From Quercus robur (taxonomy: Eukaryota; Streptophyta; Magnoliopsida; Fagales; Fagaceae), in assembly GCF_932294415.1 (NCBI RefSeq), contig NC_065544.1:13057351-13121350 (forward strand): a stretch of 64,000 nucleotides of DNA, written 5' to 3'. A model generated the notes under the pieces. The model searched no databases. It saw only the letters and a list, made by a program, of their open reading frames with translations, and was not told where the DNA came from. This document shows, piece after piece, positions 1 to 9,890 of the stretch. The position numbers and the translations under genes were made by a program. The number at the start of each line of letters is the position of its first letter. Position 1 is the stretch's first letter.

Positions 1-507
1 TATGCAAAATGGATTGCCTTTTGAGTCTATCTAACACTAAAACGATTTTAGTCTAACATTAAAAGCTGCTGAAGAATCATCATGTAATGATTTTGACAAA
101 TAATCTATTATGAACAGCCAAAAGATTCTTTGAATAAGATATAGAAATTATATGGTTTCACACACGTTGCAGCTTGGTTCCACACGGAATGTTGCATATT
201 AACCAAATAATGCATCCAAATAAAACCTCACCTGTTTAAAAATACTTGATAGTGGTAATATCAACCATAAGATTGTCCGTTTCTCATAAATATTTCATTA
301 ATTTTTGGATAATTTGATATACTGTCATAGGGGGATGGGGTTTTAAATCCTGACTATCTTAGTTGAAAATACTAAGAATTGTCAGTTGAATTACGAGACC
401 TTGGCACTTTATTAATCTCCCATGAAGCAAAGCTAATAAATTCTATTCAAGTACAGCAACCAAAAAAAAAAAAAAAAAAACCTAAAAGGATTCACTATGT
501 CGAAGGT
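1..507. other. AT-rich non-coding flank
   Basis: No exon with convincing protein similarity is visible on either strand. The stretch holds an A-run at about 463-480 and is probably the 3' flank of the minus-strand exon that ends at 508. Confidence 0.4.
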
Positions 508-668
508 TCAATAGGCATCCAGTACATCCGCCAGCGACGATAATAACCAGACCTGAAGACAATATGCAGAAAGTATCTTTCTTCCGCACCTTGCAAATCC
601 CGTTAGTTCCAACGAGGGTGGTATAAATCCAGTTCTTTCCAATATGTCCACCGTAGTGACTACATACC
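508..668 (-). CDS. Possible 3'-terminal exon, unknown protein
   Basis: On the minus strand an acceptor (atctcag) at about 669-670 is followed by an open stretch of 2 nt plus 53 codons ending in TGA at 508-510. It reads YVVTTVDILERTG, then IPPSLELTGFARCGRK, and ends WLLSSLADVLDAY. The peptide looks protein-like, with amphipathic helical character and balanced composition. I do not recognise the family. No matching upstream exon was found within the next kilobase. It could be the last exon of a gene with distant exons, a captured exon inside a transposon, or a chance ORF. Confidence 0.28.
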
Positions 669-1997
669 CTGAGATACAAAAAATATCAGGACTAGTGTAT
701 GTCAACTTAAGAAAACTAACAGGTAATTTAGGTACCAAGGAAAACCTGATTAAACCTAGATGGACTGGAATATGTAGCAATGGTACCCAACTCAGCAGTC
801 AATTGCTGAATTTACTTGTCCTGCAAAAAGGAAACAAAAAGACTATAAATTATTTTAAATTGAGACAAAGGTGCACCTATAAGGAACAAATTAAATGCAT
901 AAAGAAACAACTTAAACCTTAGTATCCATCGCCTTTGGAATTAGTTGCTAAACAGCAGCACAGAAGTGTAAATATAGTGTAGAACAACTAAAATACTTGT
1001 ATTAACTAAACTAACCTTAATAACAACAACAATTTGTAGATTAGGAGAAATGTGGAGCAAACTTTTTATCACATGCCAGCTACAATAATTAACTTTAAAA
1101 TGGACTACCTCGCAAATTACAAAACTTAGTTCAACTTATTTAACTCACAGTTGAGCCACCCATCTCAATGAGCTTCATTTCAGATTATTTAATTCAAGCA
1201 AAAAGGCTAAAATGATACTTTTCAGTGATCTCTCTTCTAGCATACGTGCATGCTCCACCGAAAGTACATCTTTGAATTAGTTGGTACTGGAGTTTGGATC
1301 ATGGCAATATTTATATTTAAATTACTCTTGGGCTGAAAAACTGCACAGTTCCAACAAGGGGAAACATCTTCGAATTGTCATAAATAACAACACAATGTCA
1401 CATCTTAAGTGATTACATTTACGTTGGATCAATAACCCAGTCTGCTGCTTTGAAAGGCAGGATTAACATCGGACAACAAGATTTTTTTTTTTTTTTAGAA
1501 GTATAGGGCAGGGCATACAAGTATAGGGCAGCATCAATCAATTAAAATTAGACTGGTGTAATCCTTTATAGATAATTTAGGGCAGGGCATACAAGATTAT
1601 TTTTTTTCAGAAGTACAAGTAAAACCATTCAGTTATATGTACTTGGCATTGTATATGAATTTATTAACTATTATGAAAAGAACAATGAAAAAATGACTTT
1701 GCAGGTTCTATCAGTAACAAAAGTTGTCAAGACAAGCAATCCTTTGAAAAGTATTCCTATTCAAAATAACTGGTAAAGACCATACTACAAACACAAATAT
1801 CACAAAACTACTGCAATGGAATAGCAAATAAGTAGCTCAATGATGGTCTCTAGACCAATGAAAACTAGCAGTAGTCCACTCATAATAAAGTATCACAAAG
1901 CAACCAATTATATAAAAAAGGTAAAAGAGTTCATGTCATCTTGTAGTTAATGTGTCCATATGAAATGGCAATGCAAACAAAATACAAAATATCATAC
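669..1997. other. Non-coding stretch with a short direct repeat
   Basis: No gene is seen. The 17-mer agggcagggcatacaag occurs at about 1505 and again at about 1579, each next to a T-run, which suggests a small local duplication. The stretch may be intronic if the flanking minus-strand exons belong to one gene, but nothing shows that they do. Confidence 0.35.
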
Positions 1998-2087
1998 CAG
2001 AAATTGTTACTGAACAACAATTAACCGGACGGATTCGGAAAATGGCTTGTGGTTGATAAACTATTGAGAGTGCCTTCTCCATAGAAA
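1998..2087 (-). pseudogene. Notchless-like (NLE1/WD40) single exon
   Basis: A 90-nt minus-strand segment is bounded by an acceptor (tttgcag, 2088-2089 side) and a donor (GTATGA, at 1997). It encodes MEKALSIVYQPQAIFRIR followed by PVNCCSVTISG. This resembles the linker between the NLE domain and the first WD40 repeat of plant Notchless (NLE1), a nucleolar 60S-assembly factor, as I recall that family. Neither the upstream NLE-domain exon nor the downstream exon that should begin the first WD repeat is visible nearby. It is therefore most likely an isolated exon fragment rather than a working gene. Within the exon the frame is open and the splice signals are intact. Confidence 0.5.
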
Positions 2088-2764
2088 CTGCAAATTTGTT
2101 ATCAAGTAAACAAACAATAGCAAAGCCTCATAATTCACCCTTTAAATGCCTCATTCAAAAAACAGGAGCAATAACTAAAATCCAATTGCAATAGCTAAAG
2201 CGTGACACTTCTACTGCCAGTCTCATTTGATTAACTTTTGTTTTTCTCTAAGTAAGTGCCAAGAGGCACAACAAGCTCCTTATATGATATATAGAAAGAA
2301 TAGGGCAACTTATCCTCCTGAAACAAGCCAAAAATATAGACACTCATTGTTATTTAATTCATAGAAACACAAACATAGTCTCTCAACATTTTTCAATTAC
2401 TAAGGCCACCATTTCTAATAAGTTGATCAATTTACCATCCTTGCTACCATATTACAGAATTCTGGGACCATAGCCCTGGCAGTTTTAGTCCCTCTACTTC
2501 CTAAATTCAAAGACCAAGAATTTCAATTATCCACAAGTCCATGTGGACCCCACTCGAGCAACAAGGATGGTAAATTGCCATGTATATTGCTCCCAATACA
2601 TGTGGTTAGTTGGCAAATAAGGAACAGGATTCAAAACATTTAGTGGGCTAGTACATTCAGAATGCGAACAACAAACAGAAAACCAACTGAACTTTACCAA
2701 ATCAAAGAAAAGGCAAAAACCATACTTTTTCAAAAAATATCTTCTAGAATGCTCCACTAAAGGT
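2088..2764. other. Non-coding, nothing recognised
   Basis: AT-rich sequence. A 76-codon minus-strand ORF at 2527-2757 has no recognisable domain and is probably chance. Confidence 0.35.
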
Positions 2765-3001
2765 GGTTTTAGGCTGCACCCTCCCCGCGTTTACTTCTTT
2801 TCTAGTCGCGTCTATTGTACTATTTGGTTGTAGGGTGAGCGTTTTAATCAGTCAGAGCTATAACCTACTCTAATGACTCATTTGGAGTTGTAACCTACTC
2901 ATAAAACTATTTTTAAGCTTATACAAAAAAAAAAAAAAAACAAAAACAAAAAAAAAAAAAACAAAAAAAAAAAAACAAAAAACAAAAAAAAAAAAAAAAC
3001 A
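2765..3001 (+). mobile_element. Possible retroelement 3' tail with poly(A)
   Basis: Moderately GC-richer sequence (2765-2920) runs directly into about 80 bases that are almost pure A, interrupted by single Cs (2924-3001). This is what the 3' end of a reverse-transcribed, polyadenylated insertion on the plus strand looks like. No reverse transcriptase coding is attached, so the parent family cannot be named. It may be a truncated LINE or SINE. Confidence 0.3.
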
Positions 3002-4190
3002 AAATCATGCACATAGAACCACAAAAAATAGATGAAATAAAAATAACAATAAAGCACTTGGAATAACAGGTGGGAACCTATGTTGCATCTCTTTGGTTGG
3101 ATGGTGCAAGTCAATTTCTGTTTGGGTGGAGCGTGAGCATTTGCATTGTGTGGCTGCTCAACTTGATCACGTTGCCCCTGCTCAACATGTCCATCATGTG
3201 GTTGTGTCGCTTGTGCAACATGCATCAAGGGAGAGAAGGAGGTAGGAGGATGTTGTGTATGACTCGGGCTGGTAGACATGAGCTCAACTTGGGGTGTTTG
3301 AAGGCTAGAGGTGGGTATAACTTTCTAGGGGGAGCTATAGGACGGGGCCATGGGCAAGTTGTGGTCAACGACGGTGGTGTGTGGGGAGGACTCGAATTCA
3401 GCATAGGTAAACGACATGGGAGATCCGGTGTCAATGGGAGGGATGGGTGGTATGGGGGGCCCAGTTGTGTCACGAGGGGTGGACAAGGGTGGATAAGGGG
3501 TCTTAGTGGCAAAATGAGGGGTGGGGGCACGTCGACGACGTGTACGCACTAGAGCAGCTGAGCGTGTACTAGGGCTTACATCTAGTGTTTCAGTGTGGTT
3601 TGCTGCTTCATCATTGGCTGTCACATCTATATGATCAACCTCATCCACATCCTCAAGGGATTTCTTAATGAACTTGTATTTGTTAGATTCTTCATTGAAC
3701 CAGTTGAGGACAGCCAATTGGTTTGCAATCTGTCATTAAATGACTGGCATTATTAAGTAGGACATGAACATGACATCGAAGACAACTTGCAAAACAAAAT
3801 AAATTTGTCCACATTACCAAAATTTCCGTTTTAGCGCTATTGCGATTGATATATAATCGAGTGATCCTATGGTACCTCACCATATATGGATGATGACGTG
3901 ACATCACCTCCTCTATCCTGTCTACATAATAGACGCACTCGGAACGATCATTCCATTTCTGAATATGGACTGCATGTTCTACCCTCCAATTTTTTTCTAT
4001 CTTGCCCCTCTTGGTTCAGGGTTTTTCTTTCACCTTGTCACCCAACTTGTTATTTAAAATGCTTGATATTCCTAGGTCTCCCTGAAGCTAAGCCTACCCC
4101 ATATCCATGGACTCTGTCCTTACTTTTCTCAATGGATTGCAATCATATTGGAGTGGTTCAAACTTCCAAGACCAATAAATTTTCTCAAGC
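3002..4190 (-). pseudogene. Plant-mobile-domain (MAIN-like) remnant
   Basis: The minus strand holds two exon-like blocks joined by a clean intron. One runs from about 4010 to 3818 and reads VEHAVHIQKWNDRSE, then VMSRHHPYMVRYHRITRLY, up to a GTAATG donor. The next starts at 3729 after an ag acceptor (IANQLAVLNWFNEE). It continues into a long Pro/Ser/Thr-rich tail with TGSPMSFTYAEFESSPHTT. The tail has an in-frame TAG at 3325-3327 and then stays open to 2899. Further upstream (about 4100) a shifted frame reads PRNIKHF. This architecture resembles transposon-linked plant mobile domain (MAIN/MAIL-type) proteins with a Pro-rich C-tail. Stops and frameshifts indicate decay. The family call rests on remembered motifs, so confidence is moderate. 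Confidence 0.42.
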
Positions 4191-4689
4191 ATAAATTTTT
4201 GAGTTGTATAATGATTTCCAATGTTTATCCTATGATTCCTATCATTTTAAGTGCCAGTTTGGTTTAGTATTTTTGGACCAAACACAAGATTTCCAAATTG
4301 TGCATTTTGAAATTGCAATTAATCCAAAAGCACATTTTGGTTATGGGCCATCTAAGATGAAATACGAAAACACACTCTTGCTTGCATTGTTACCATTGCT
4401 AGTTATGCATATTATTCCTAAATTACCCTCAGCTAAATTACCCTTAGTTTTTCATTTGTAGTTGCTCTGATTTTAAAAAATGAATCCCTGGAACATAGAG
4501 AATAAGAAGGTATTGAACATTAAAATGCCTTTCTGTCTCCATTGATGCTAATCTGCTACCTTTTTCCTTAATTTCCGTTTTATTTTTACAATTTCTTGAG
4601 TTCTGTTTGTTCGATTGTTGTATTGATTAAAATTTGTTTTTGTTAAAATTCAATATTTTCGCTTTTGTTATTATTATGTTCCATTTTTG

Positions 4690-6275
4690 TTTTAGGCCCT
4701 TTTGATGTCGTTTTTCCTGTGATGAATGTGTTGTTCATTCTGTTATGCATGTTCAATTTTTGGCCTTTTTGGTTAGTTCTGTTATGTTTTCATGGTGAGG
4801 TTTAAGTTTTGTTGTAATTGGTTTTTTTTTAAAAAAATGGTTTTATGTGTTGTTAAATCCATAAATCAGATTAATAAGACTTTGGTTCTATGCCCTCTGA
4901 TTTGCAAATGTTGGGTTCTATTGCATATGACTAATTGCAGTAGTTAACAACATTCTACACAATTTTTATATACTTAGATTATTGCATCAATCTTGATGCT
5001 TGAGTTTAAATTGGTGAATGGTCATTGCTTAATACTGCCAAGTAAAACAGATTTTGCACTTAAGTTTTTGCTATAGTAAATTTCAGACTTTGGTCTATGT
5101 TATTTAACCTAACTTATGGTCATCTTTTTTCTATATCTCACAAATGGCATATTTTTCTTTGAATTGATTGGCATTATTAAAACAAAGGTCTTGATAAAAG
5201 AAAGTTAGTTGTTGTACATCATGATGTGTCTCACATATTATCAGCATCTTTTGGAACTTCAGGAAAATTGGGAACATGTTAGAATATTTTCCTGCCTATT
5301 TCAGTTCTGCATTTTCATACTTTAATATTTACACTCATTTTTAGGTATTGAATTTCATAATCTTCACTTGATCATTTGTTGTCTTAGTGTACTATTCAAT
5401 CAAAATGCAGAATTTAAGTTTTGGGGCCATCAAAGCTGTTGGTCAACATTCTGTACTCAGGGGTATATTTATGGAATTTATTAATTTGGTTATAACAGCA
5501 AATGTTCTTTTGGTGTTACATTATATATGTTCAATGAAATTCCATTAAAATTTGATATGTAATCTTCTCATTAGATTTTTTCCCTCATCATGATAAAAAT
5601 CTGAGCAGTTATACTATGGCTGTTTAAAATCAAATTTTAATGGAAATGAATAATTTGGTTATAAATATGGAGATTAACCCAAATACTCAAAAGAAAACTA
5701 ATTCTAGACAGAACATGAGAAGAGGAAGAAGATTAAACCAATTCTCAGCAGAATATAATTTTGTTTAGGGTTGTTTGTTTTGGTGTTTTGGTAGTAGAGA
5801 TTGAAACAGTGTCACCTCACAATAAACTCTTCATCTTCTCCTACACAATAACCGGTTCTTTACAAATATAATTTCTTTGTTATAGTCAACTAAAATATTT
5901 AAATTGCTAAATTTTTTTATACCAAAGTAAGAGATTATATTAAGTTGCTAGAGTTAGTGCATCAAATTAAATATATACTGTAATTTTTTAGTAAAATAAT
6001 TTGTAAATGGTTGGCGTGGCAATTTAAAATGTGAATATTTGATGTGAGATTCAATTTGATGTATATTTTTGTTGTTAGTTCTATTATGTGTGTTTTATTT
6101 TTGGTCTTTTGGTTATGTAAAGGGCTCGGTGTTGATATTTGCCTTTCTTATTGTTAGCTCTTTTATGGTTTTGTATGGAGCTTTAATTTTTGTTGTTTTT
6201 TGGTTCTATAAATCAAATTCAGAAAACTTTGGTTTTGTGCCTCTTGAATTGAATGCATTGTTAGAGTTTTGATCT
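4690..6275 (+). repeat. Diverged direct repeat pair (4690-4925 and 6065-6275)
   Basis: Both blocks share an ordered series of T-rich phrases: a gttctgttatg-type phrase, then tttttggcctttttgg or its variant, then an aatcaga..aactttggtt phrase, ending near gggttct/gagttttga. The order is conserved but the copies are clearly diverged. It probably reflects a duplicated intron or 5' UTR of a captured gene. The intervening 4.9-6.0 kb has no recognisable coding. Confidence 0.35.
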
Positions 6276-6534
6276 CATAATGAGTTTTGAAGAGTGATTG
6301 AAATTGTAGAACTTTGAAATCTGAAAGTGTAATGTTTTTAATACAAAGTTGATTATCTCTTAGATTTTAGTTAATATTCTACTCTATCTGCATAATTATG
6401 TTTATTTTTGGGCTGTTACACCAATAAATATGGACATCTAAATGCATCCTATAGAGACCCCTTATCACTTTTTAATCTTTGTGCTTCCGAACGTTTGTTT
6501 ATTTAATTAATGACTTTTCAAGCCCTTTGGGTAG

Positions 6535-6860
6535 CCAGAAGCACTTGGTGGAGTCATGTGGAGCTCTCTATGTTGTTGGTAGATGCTTTAATAAAGAAAG
6601 GAGGAGGGTAGAACATACCAACCGGTATGTTAGAGACAGTGATGGTCCCAAAGTGGTTGATTTCAAAGTGTAATTATTGTTTTTGTTTTGGATAATGATT
6701 GTTGTTTATCGATTTTGGCTGAAGAGTTTACCGGGTATAAAAGGAATTGCATTTTCTTCAATGATCAAAATGAAACTCATGTTTTCAACTTGAAAGATAG
6801 TAGCTTTGGAGATTTACAGAATATCTATCCAGCCTGGCTTCTCTCAATTTTATTATATTT
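6535..6860 (+). pseudogene. F-box-associated DUF295 protein fragment
   Basis: Two frames carry consecutive pieces of the DUF295 (SKIP23/F-box) domain. The first reads KHLVESCGALYVVGRCF and ends KVVDFKV at a TAA (about 6671). The second starts near 6688 with DNDCCLSILAEEFTGYKRN, CIFFND and VFNLKDSSFGDL. In intact family members a short segment (a KW..V.SLGD-type motif) joins these, and here it is replaced by frame-shifted sequence. The F-box itself and the rest of the domain are missing. In the intact family the protein is a substrate adaptor of SCF ubiquitin ligases. Here it is a non-functional captured piece, likely carried by the Helitron ending at 8080. Confidence 0.6.
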
Positions 6861-6970
6861 TCTCTTTGACACTTGATTTGTTGTCATCTTTAACAACATG
6901 ATCAAATGATTAAAATAAATACATTTTCCCCTTTTGTTCTGATGCTGTATTGAGTCATTTTGGTGAATAG

Positions 6971-7057
6971 GTACAGTTTTGCTGCTGGCAAAATGCATCC
7001 ATCCGAGTCTTCAACACCAGTTGATGATGCCCAGTCTGTTTCACCTGCGTTGATTTG
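6971..7057 (+). pseudogene. SEUSS-like N-terminal exon, copy 1
   Basis: After an acceptor (gtgaatag) the sequence reads YSFAAGK and then ATG at 6993, MHPSESSTPVDDAQSVSPAL, stopped by TGA at about 7055. The start resembles the first residues of the plant transcriptional co-repressor SEUSS/SEUSS-like (MVPS..PTP..AQSVSPSL-type). That protein partners LEUNIG through an LDB-type domain, which is not present here. The downstream sequence still shows the related phrase GSQGSLLPPQ out to about 7135 if the stop is ignored. Only the first exon is present, so this is a fragment. Confidence 0.5.
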
Positions 7058-7598
7058 ATTAAAATCTGCCATTTTAGGATCTCAAGGGAGTCTATTACCT
7101 CCACAAGTAGCATTTTCTTCAGTTGAAATTGAATGTTACAATTTTTTTTTTCTTTGATTTGGTTATGAACTAAGAAATATGAGTAAGTTTTGATTTAAGC
7201 TTTTTGGTTGGGTTAGTTGTATAGTGAAAAGGCATGTCTGTTTTATTTCAATGTAATTTGTCAGGCTCCTCCATAAATACCACCAAAGTTCAATATGTGA
7301 AGTTGTATTTCTTTTGTACATTTTTATTATATTTTCACTTTGACACTTCATTTGCTGTCATTTTTAACAGCATGATCAAATGATTAAAATAAATACATTT
7401 CCCCCTTTTTTTCTGTTGCTGAAAAGTGAGAAGTATGATGTGTTGAGGTTTGAGTACAAAGTAGATTTACCTGCTAGGCTGACCATTATTTTAATTTATG
7501 TGTTCAGCTATCTGCATAAGCTCATTAGATTATTGGATATGTAAATGATGTTGCATTGAGTCATTTTGGTGAATAGGTACAGTTTTGCTGCTGGCAAA

Positions 7599-7745
7599 AT
7601 GCATCCATCCAAATCTTCAACACCAGTTGATGGTGTCCACTCTGTTTCACCTGCGCTGATTCGATCAAAATCTGCCATTTTAAGATCTCAAGGGAGTCTA
7701 TTACCTCCACAAGCAGCATTTTCTATAGTTGAAATTGAATGTTAA
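7599..7745 (+). pseudogene. SEUSS-like N-terminal exon, copy 2
   Basis: This second copy of the fragment is open for 48 codons from ATG at 7599 to TAA at 7743-7745. It reads MHPSKSSTPVDGVHSVSPAL, then IRSKSAILRSQGSLLPPQ. It lacks the TGA of copy 1 and so shows the SEUSS-like similarity over a longer run. The last eleven residues (AAFSIVEIEC) diverge where SEUSS continues into a Gln-rich region. No further exon follows before the Helitron end, so no functional co-repressor can be made. Confidence 0.5.
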
Positions 7746-8043
7746 AAGTTTTTATTTTTTCTTCCTTTCATTTGATTATGAACTGAGAAATATGAGTTAG
7801 TTTTGAGTATTTTGGTTGGGTTGGTTTTGATTTAAGCTTTTTGGTTGGGTTAGTTGTATACTGAAAAGGTTTGTTTTATTTCAATGTAATTTGTCAGGAT
7901 CTTTCGTAAATACTACCAAAGTTTGGGTTGTGATGATTGAGAATCTTTAGAATGCATGGTAATAATTTCTTACACACTTTGCAACAAATTTTTTCTTTAA
8001 AAATTGATTTTATTAGCCAAACTTCTCTTCTACTTATGAGATT

Positions 8044-8081
8044 TCAAATGATCCCGCGCATTGCGCGGGTTAAATGCTAGT
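8044..8081 (+). mobile_element. Helitron 3' terminus (hairpin + CTAG|T)
   Basis: The inverted pair cccgcgca / tgcgcggg forms a GC-rich hairpin in AT-rich surroundings. It is followed by ttaaatg, CTAG and host T. This matches the canonical Helitron 3' end in spacing and sequence. It is very similar in layout to the terminus at 27063-27089. Confidence 0.75.
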
Positions 8082-8461
8082 TTTGATAATTTCAAAGGAG
8101 GGTCGAATAATTTACCATATTTCATTTAATTGTATTCTTCAAACAGTATGATATATTTTGATATATCTCAAGGGAGTGTTATCAGTTTTACAAAATGAGG
8201 GACTCAATTGATTAAAATTAAAGTTTAGAGATTAATTTGACAATTAAAGTGAATTTAACTTTTCATTAATAATTTTGTTTCTTGAAAATATTAAGCATGC
8301 TTCTATAATTACTTGCATCAAATAGTATAAAAATTATAAATGGGCTCATTTCTCTGATATGAGAATTGCAATAAACCAAGTATATGTATGATGCATTTAA
8401 TTATCATGATGATAAGTACATTACAAGGGTTATAGGTTATAATACTTGATATTTTATACAG

Positions 8462-8616
8462 TGGAGGTGGCTACGGGAACAATCCAAGTAAATGATGCAA
8501 AGTACCTCTTGCCCTGCGTTCATTGTTGCGGACATTTTCGTGATGGAACTTGCTCTCTATGTTGCAATGACGAGACTCATAGCTTAAAAACTGAAGCTAT
8601 GGCCAAAGAAGGTTAG
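8462..8616 (+). CDS. Orphan terminal exon, glycine/cysteine-rich secreted protein type
   Basis: After an acceptor (ttatacag) the exon reads 2 nt plus 51 codons to TAG at 8614-8616. The peptide has TIQVNDAKYLLPCVHCCGHF, then a CSLCCND block. The VNDAKY phrase followed by a CxxCC...CxxCC pattern resembles the C-terminal exon of plant nodulin/glycine-rich (GRP) small secreted proteins. Those have a first exon with a signal peptide, and none is visible within the preceding 400 nt. The Helitron ending at 8080 may have been inserted into the intron, separating exon 1. The frame and acceptor are intact. Family assignment is tentative. Confidence 0.4.
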
Positions 8617-8847
8617 TTACGGCATCCATTCATATAAATCCACCTTCTCTCTTTTGATTCTCAATTTCTCACTTGTTGAATTAATTTTAGGTAAATAATA
8701 TATGTAGGAAAATGCTAAAGGCACAACAAATTTTATTAAATAAATATTACAAACTAATTTGACAATGAATTTGAGTGGTGGACTTTAACCACCTTGTAAA
8801 TGAATATTTGAATCGGCTCTCTATGATTGGTGGCATATCAGTTTGTA
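8617..8847. other. Non-coding, nothing recognised
   Basis: AT-rich 3' flank of the exon above. It may contain an eroded MITE, but no convincing terminal inverted repeat was found. Confidence 0.3.
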
Positions 8848-9639
8848 CAGTAGCGGCACTACATACAATCCAGGATGTTTCTAGGAACATCTGACCTGAA
8901 AAAAAAATTTATATATAATAATTTTTTAAAAAATTACTTGTTTACCCCTCAACCAAAATTAGGAACACCTTCAAATAAAGAAATATATATTTTGTTCTAC
9001 TTTCAAGCAGCAACCAAAAAAAAAAAAAAAAGCCCAAAAAAATTTTTGAACTGAAATATGAAGAAAAAAAATTATAATAGAGCAAGCCCATAAGAAAAAA
9101 AAGCCCAACATCAATCCTAAACAACAGATTACAAACCCAACATCAATCCTAAACAATAGATTACAAACTCAACCTAAAGGAAAAAACAAGATAAAGCAAA
9201 CCCAACGTTTTAGAAAACGGATTCTCAAAAAAATATAAAATATATAAAAAACCGAAACCCAATACACACTATTACAAGTTGTCAAAACAAATAAAAATCC
9301 TCAAATCCCTAAAATTTTTACCTTTCTTTTTCTCATTCTTTCTCTGCCTTTTTCTCTCAACTCTTGCTCTCTGCCTCTCTTTTTCTTTCTCTCCACTCCC
9401 ACTGTCAGGGCCGGCCCTAGACCAAGCTTCCTCCGATCTCTTTTTTTTTTTTTTTTGGCTGCTGCATTTGTGTTTTGATTCTATAGAACTGAAGAATGGC
9501 TGAATGGGTTTTGACTTTTGACTTTTGAGGTACTTTGATTTCTGCCATTCTGCCTTTCTCTAGACTCTTCTTTAGATTTGTTAAAGACTTAAGTTTTCTC
9601 TGGGCAGTGGGCTGGACGTTTCACCACGTTTGGGCCTTC

Positions 9640-9745
9640 AAGCTTTTTTTTTTTTTGGTTAAGCTTGCGTTTTTTTTTTTTTTTTGGTTAAGACTTTGAC
9701 TTTTTTTTTTTTGTTTTGTTAAGACTTTGACTTTTTTTTTTTCTT
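9640..9745. repeat. Short tandem repeat of T-run plus ggttaagactttgac
   Basis: Four consecutive units of a 10-16 nt T-run separated by (t)ggttaag-type spacers (ggttaagcttgcg, ggttaagactttgac, gttaagactttgac). It is a local slippage-type expansion with no coding. Confidence 0.55.
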
Positions 9746-9845
9746 TTTGCAATAGAATTTGTTTTACGTTTTTTGTGGGTGCCATCTTGGCAGGCATCCT
9801 CTGTTATAATTATTTATTATTATTATTTTTAATCTTGTGTTTTTA

Positions 9846-9849
<4 letters not shown>

Positions 9850-9876
<27 letters not shown>
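9850..9876. repeat. (TA)n microsatellite beside the LINE tail
   Basis: A run of about 13 TA dinucleotides directly abuts the T-run that represents the LINE poly(A) tail. Confidence 0.85.

Positions 9877-9890
<14 letters not shown>

Larger units (their letters stand above)
6847..7915 (+). repeat. Direct duplication, about 0.5 kb units
   Basis: Unit 1 (about 6847-7320) and unit 2 (about 7321-7915) both begin ttttattatattttc and continue with tgatcaaatgattaaaat. Both contain the SEUSS-like exon with its upstream gtgaatag acceptor. Unit 2 has about 100 nt of extra sequence between the opening and the exon. The duplication happened before or inside the Helitron, because both units lie left of the terminal hairpin. 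Confidence 0.6.
4460..8080 (+). mobile_element. Helitron-like element (5' end not resolved)
   Basis: The right end is diagnostic. An 8-bp-arm hairpin at about 8053-8069 (cccgcgca / tgcgcggg) is followed 7 nt later by CTAG at 8077-8080 and then T at 8081. That is the Helitron 3' terminus, inserted at A/T. No Rep/helicase coding is visible, so the element is non-autonomous. Upstream lie fragments of unrelated host genes (F-box/DUF295 at 6.5-6.9 kb, two SEUSS-like N-termini at 7.0 and 7.6 kb), which fits Helitron gene capture. I could not find a TC-type 5' end, so the left coordinate is a guess and the host-gene fragments are only inferred to be inside it. Confidence 0.55.

Noticed and set aside
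3070-3552. 160-codon Gly/Arg-rich plus-strand ORF
   Set aside because: It is the antisense shadow of the Pro/Ser/Thr-rich tail of the PMD remnant. No domain and no splice context.
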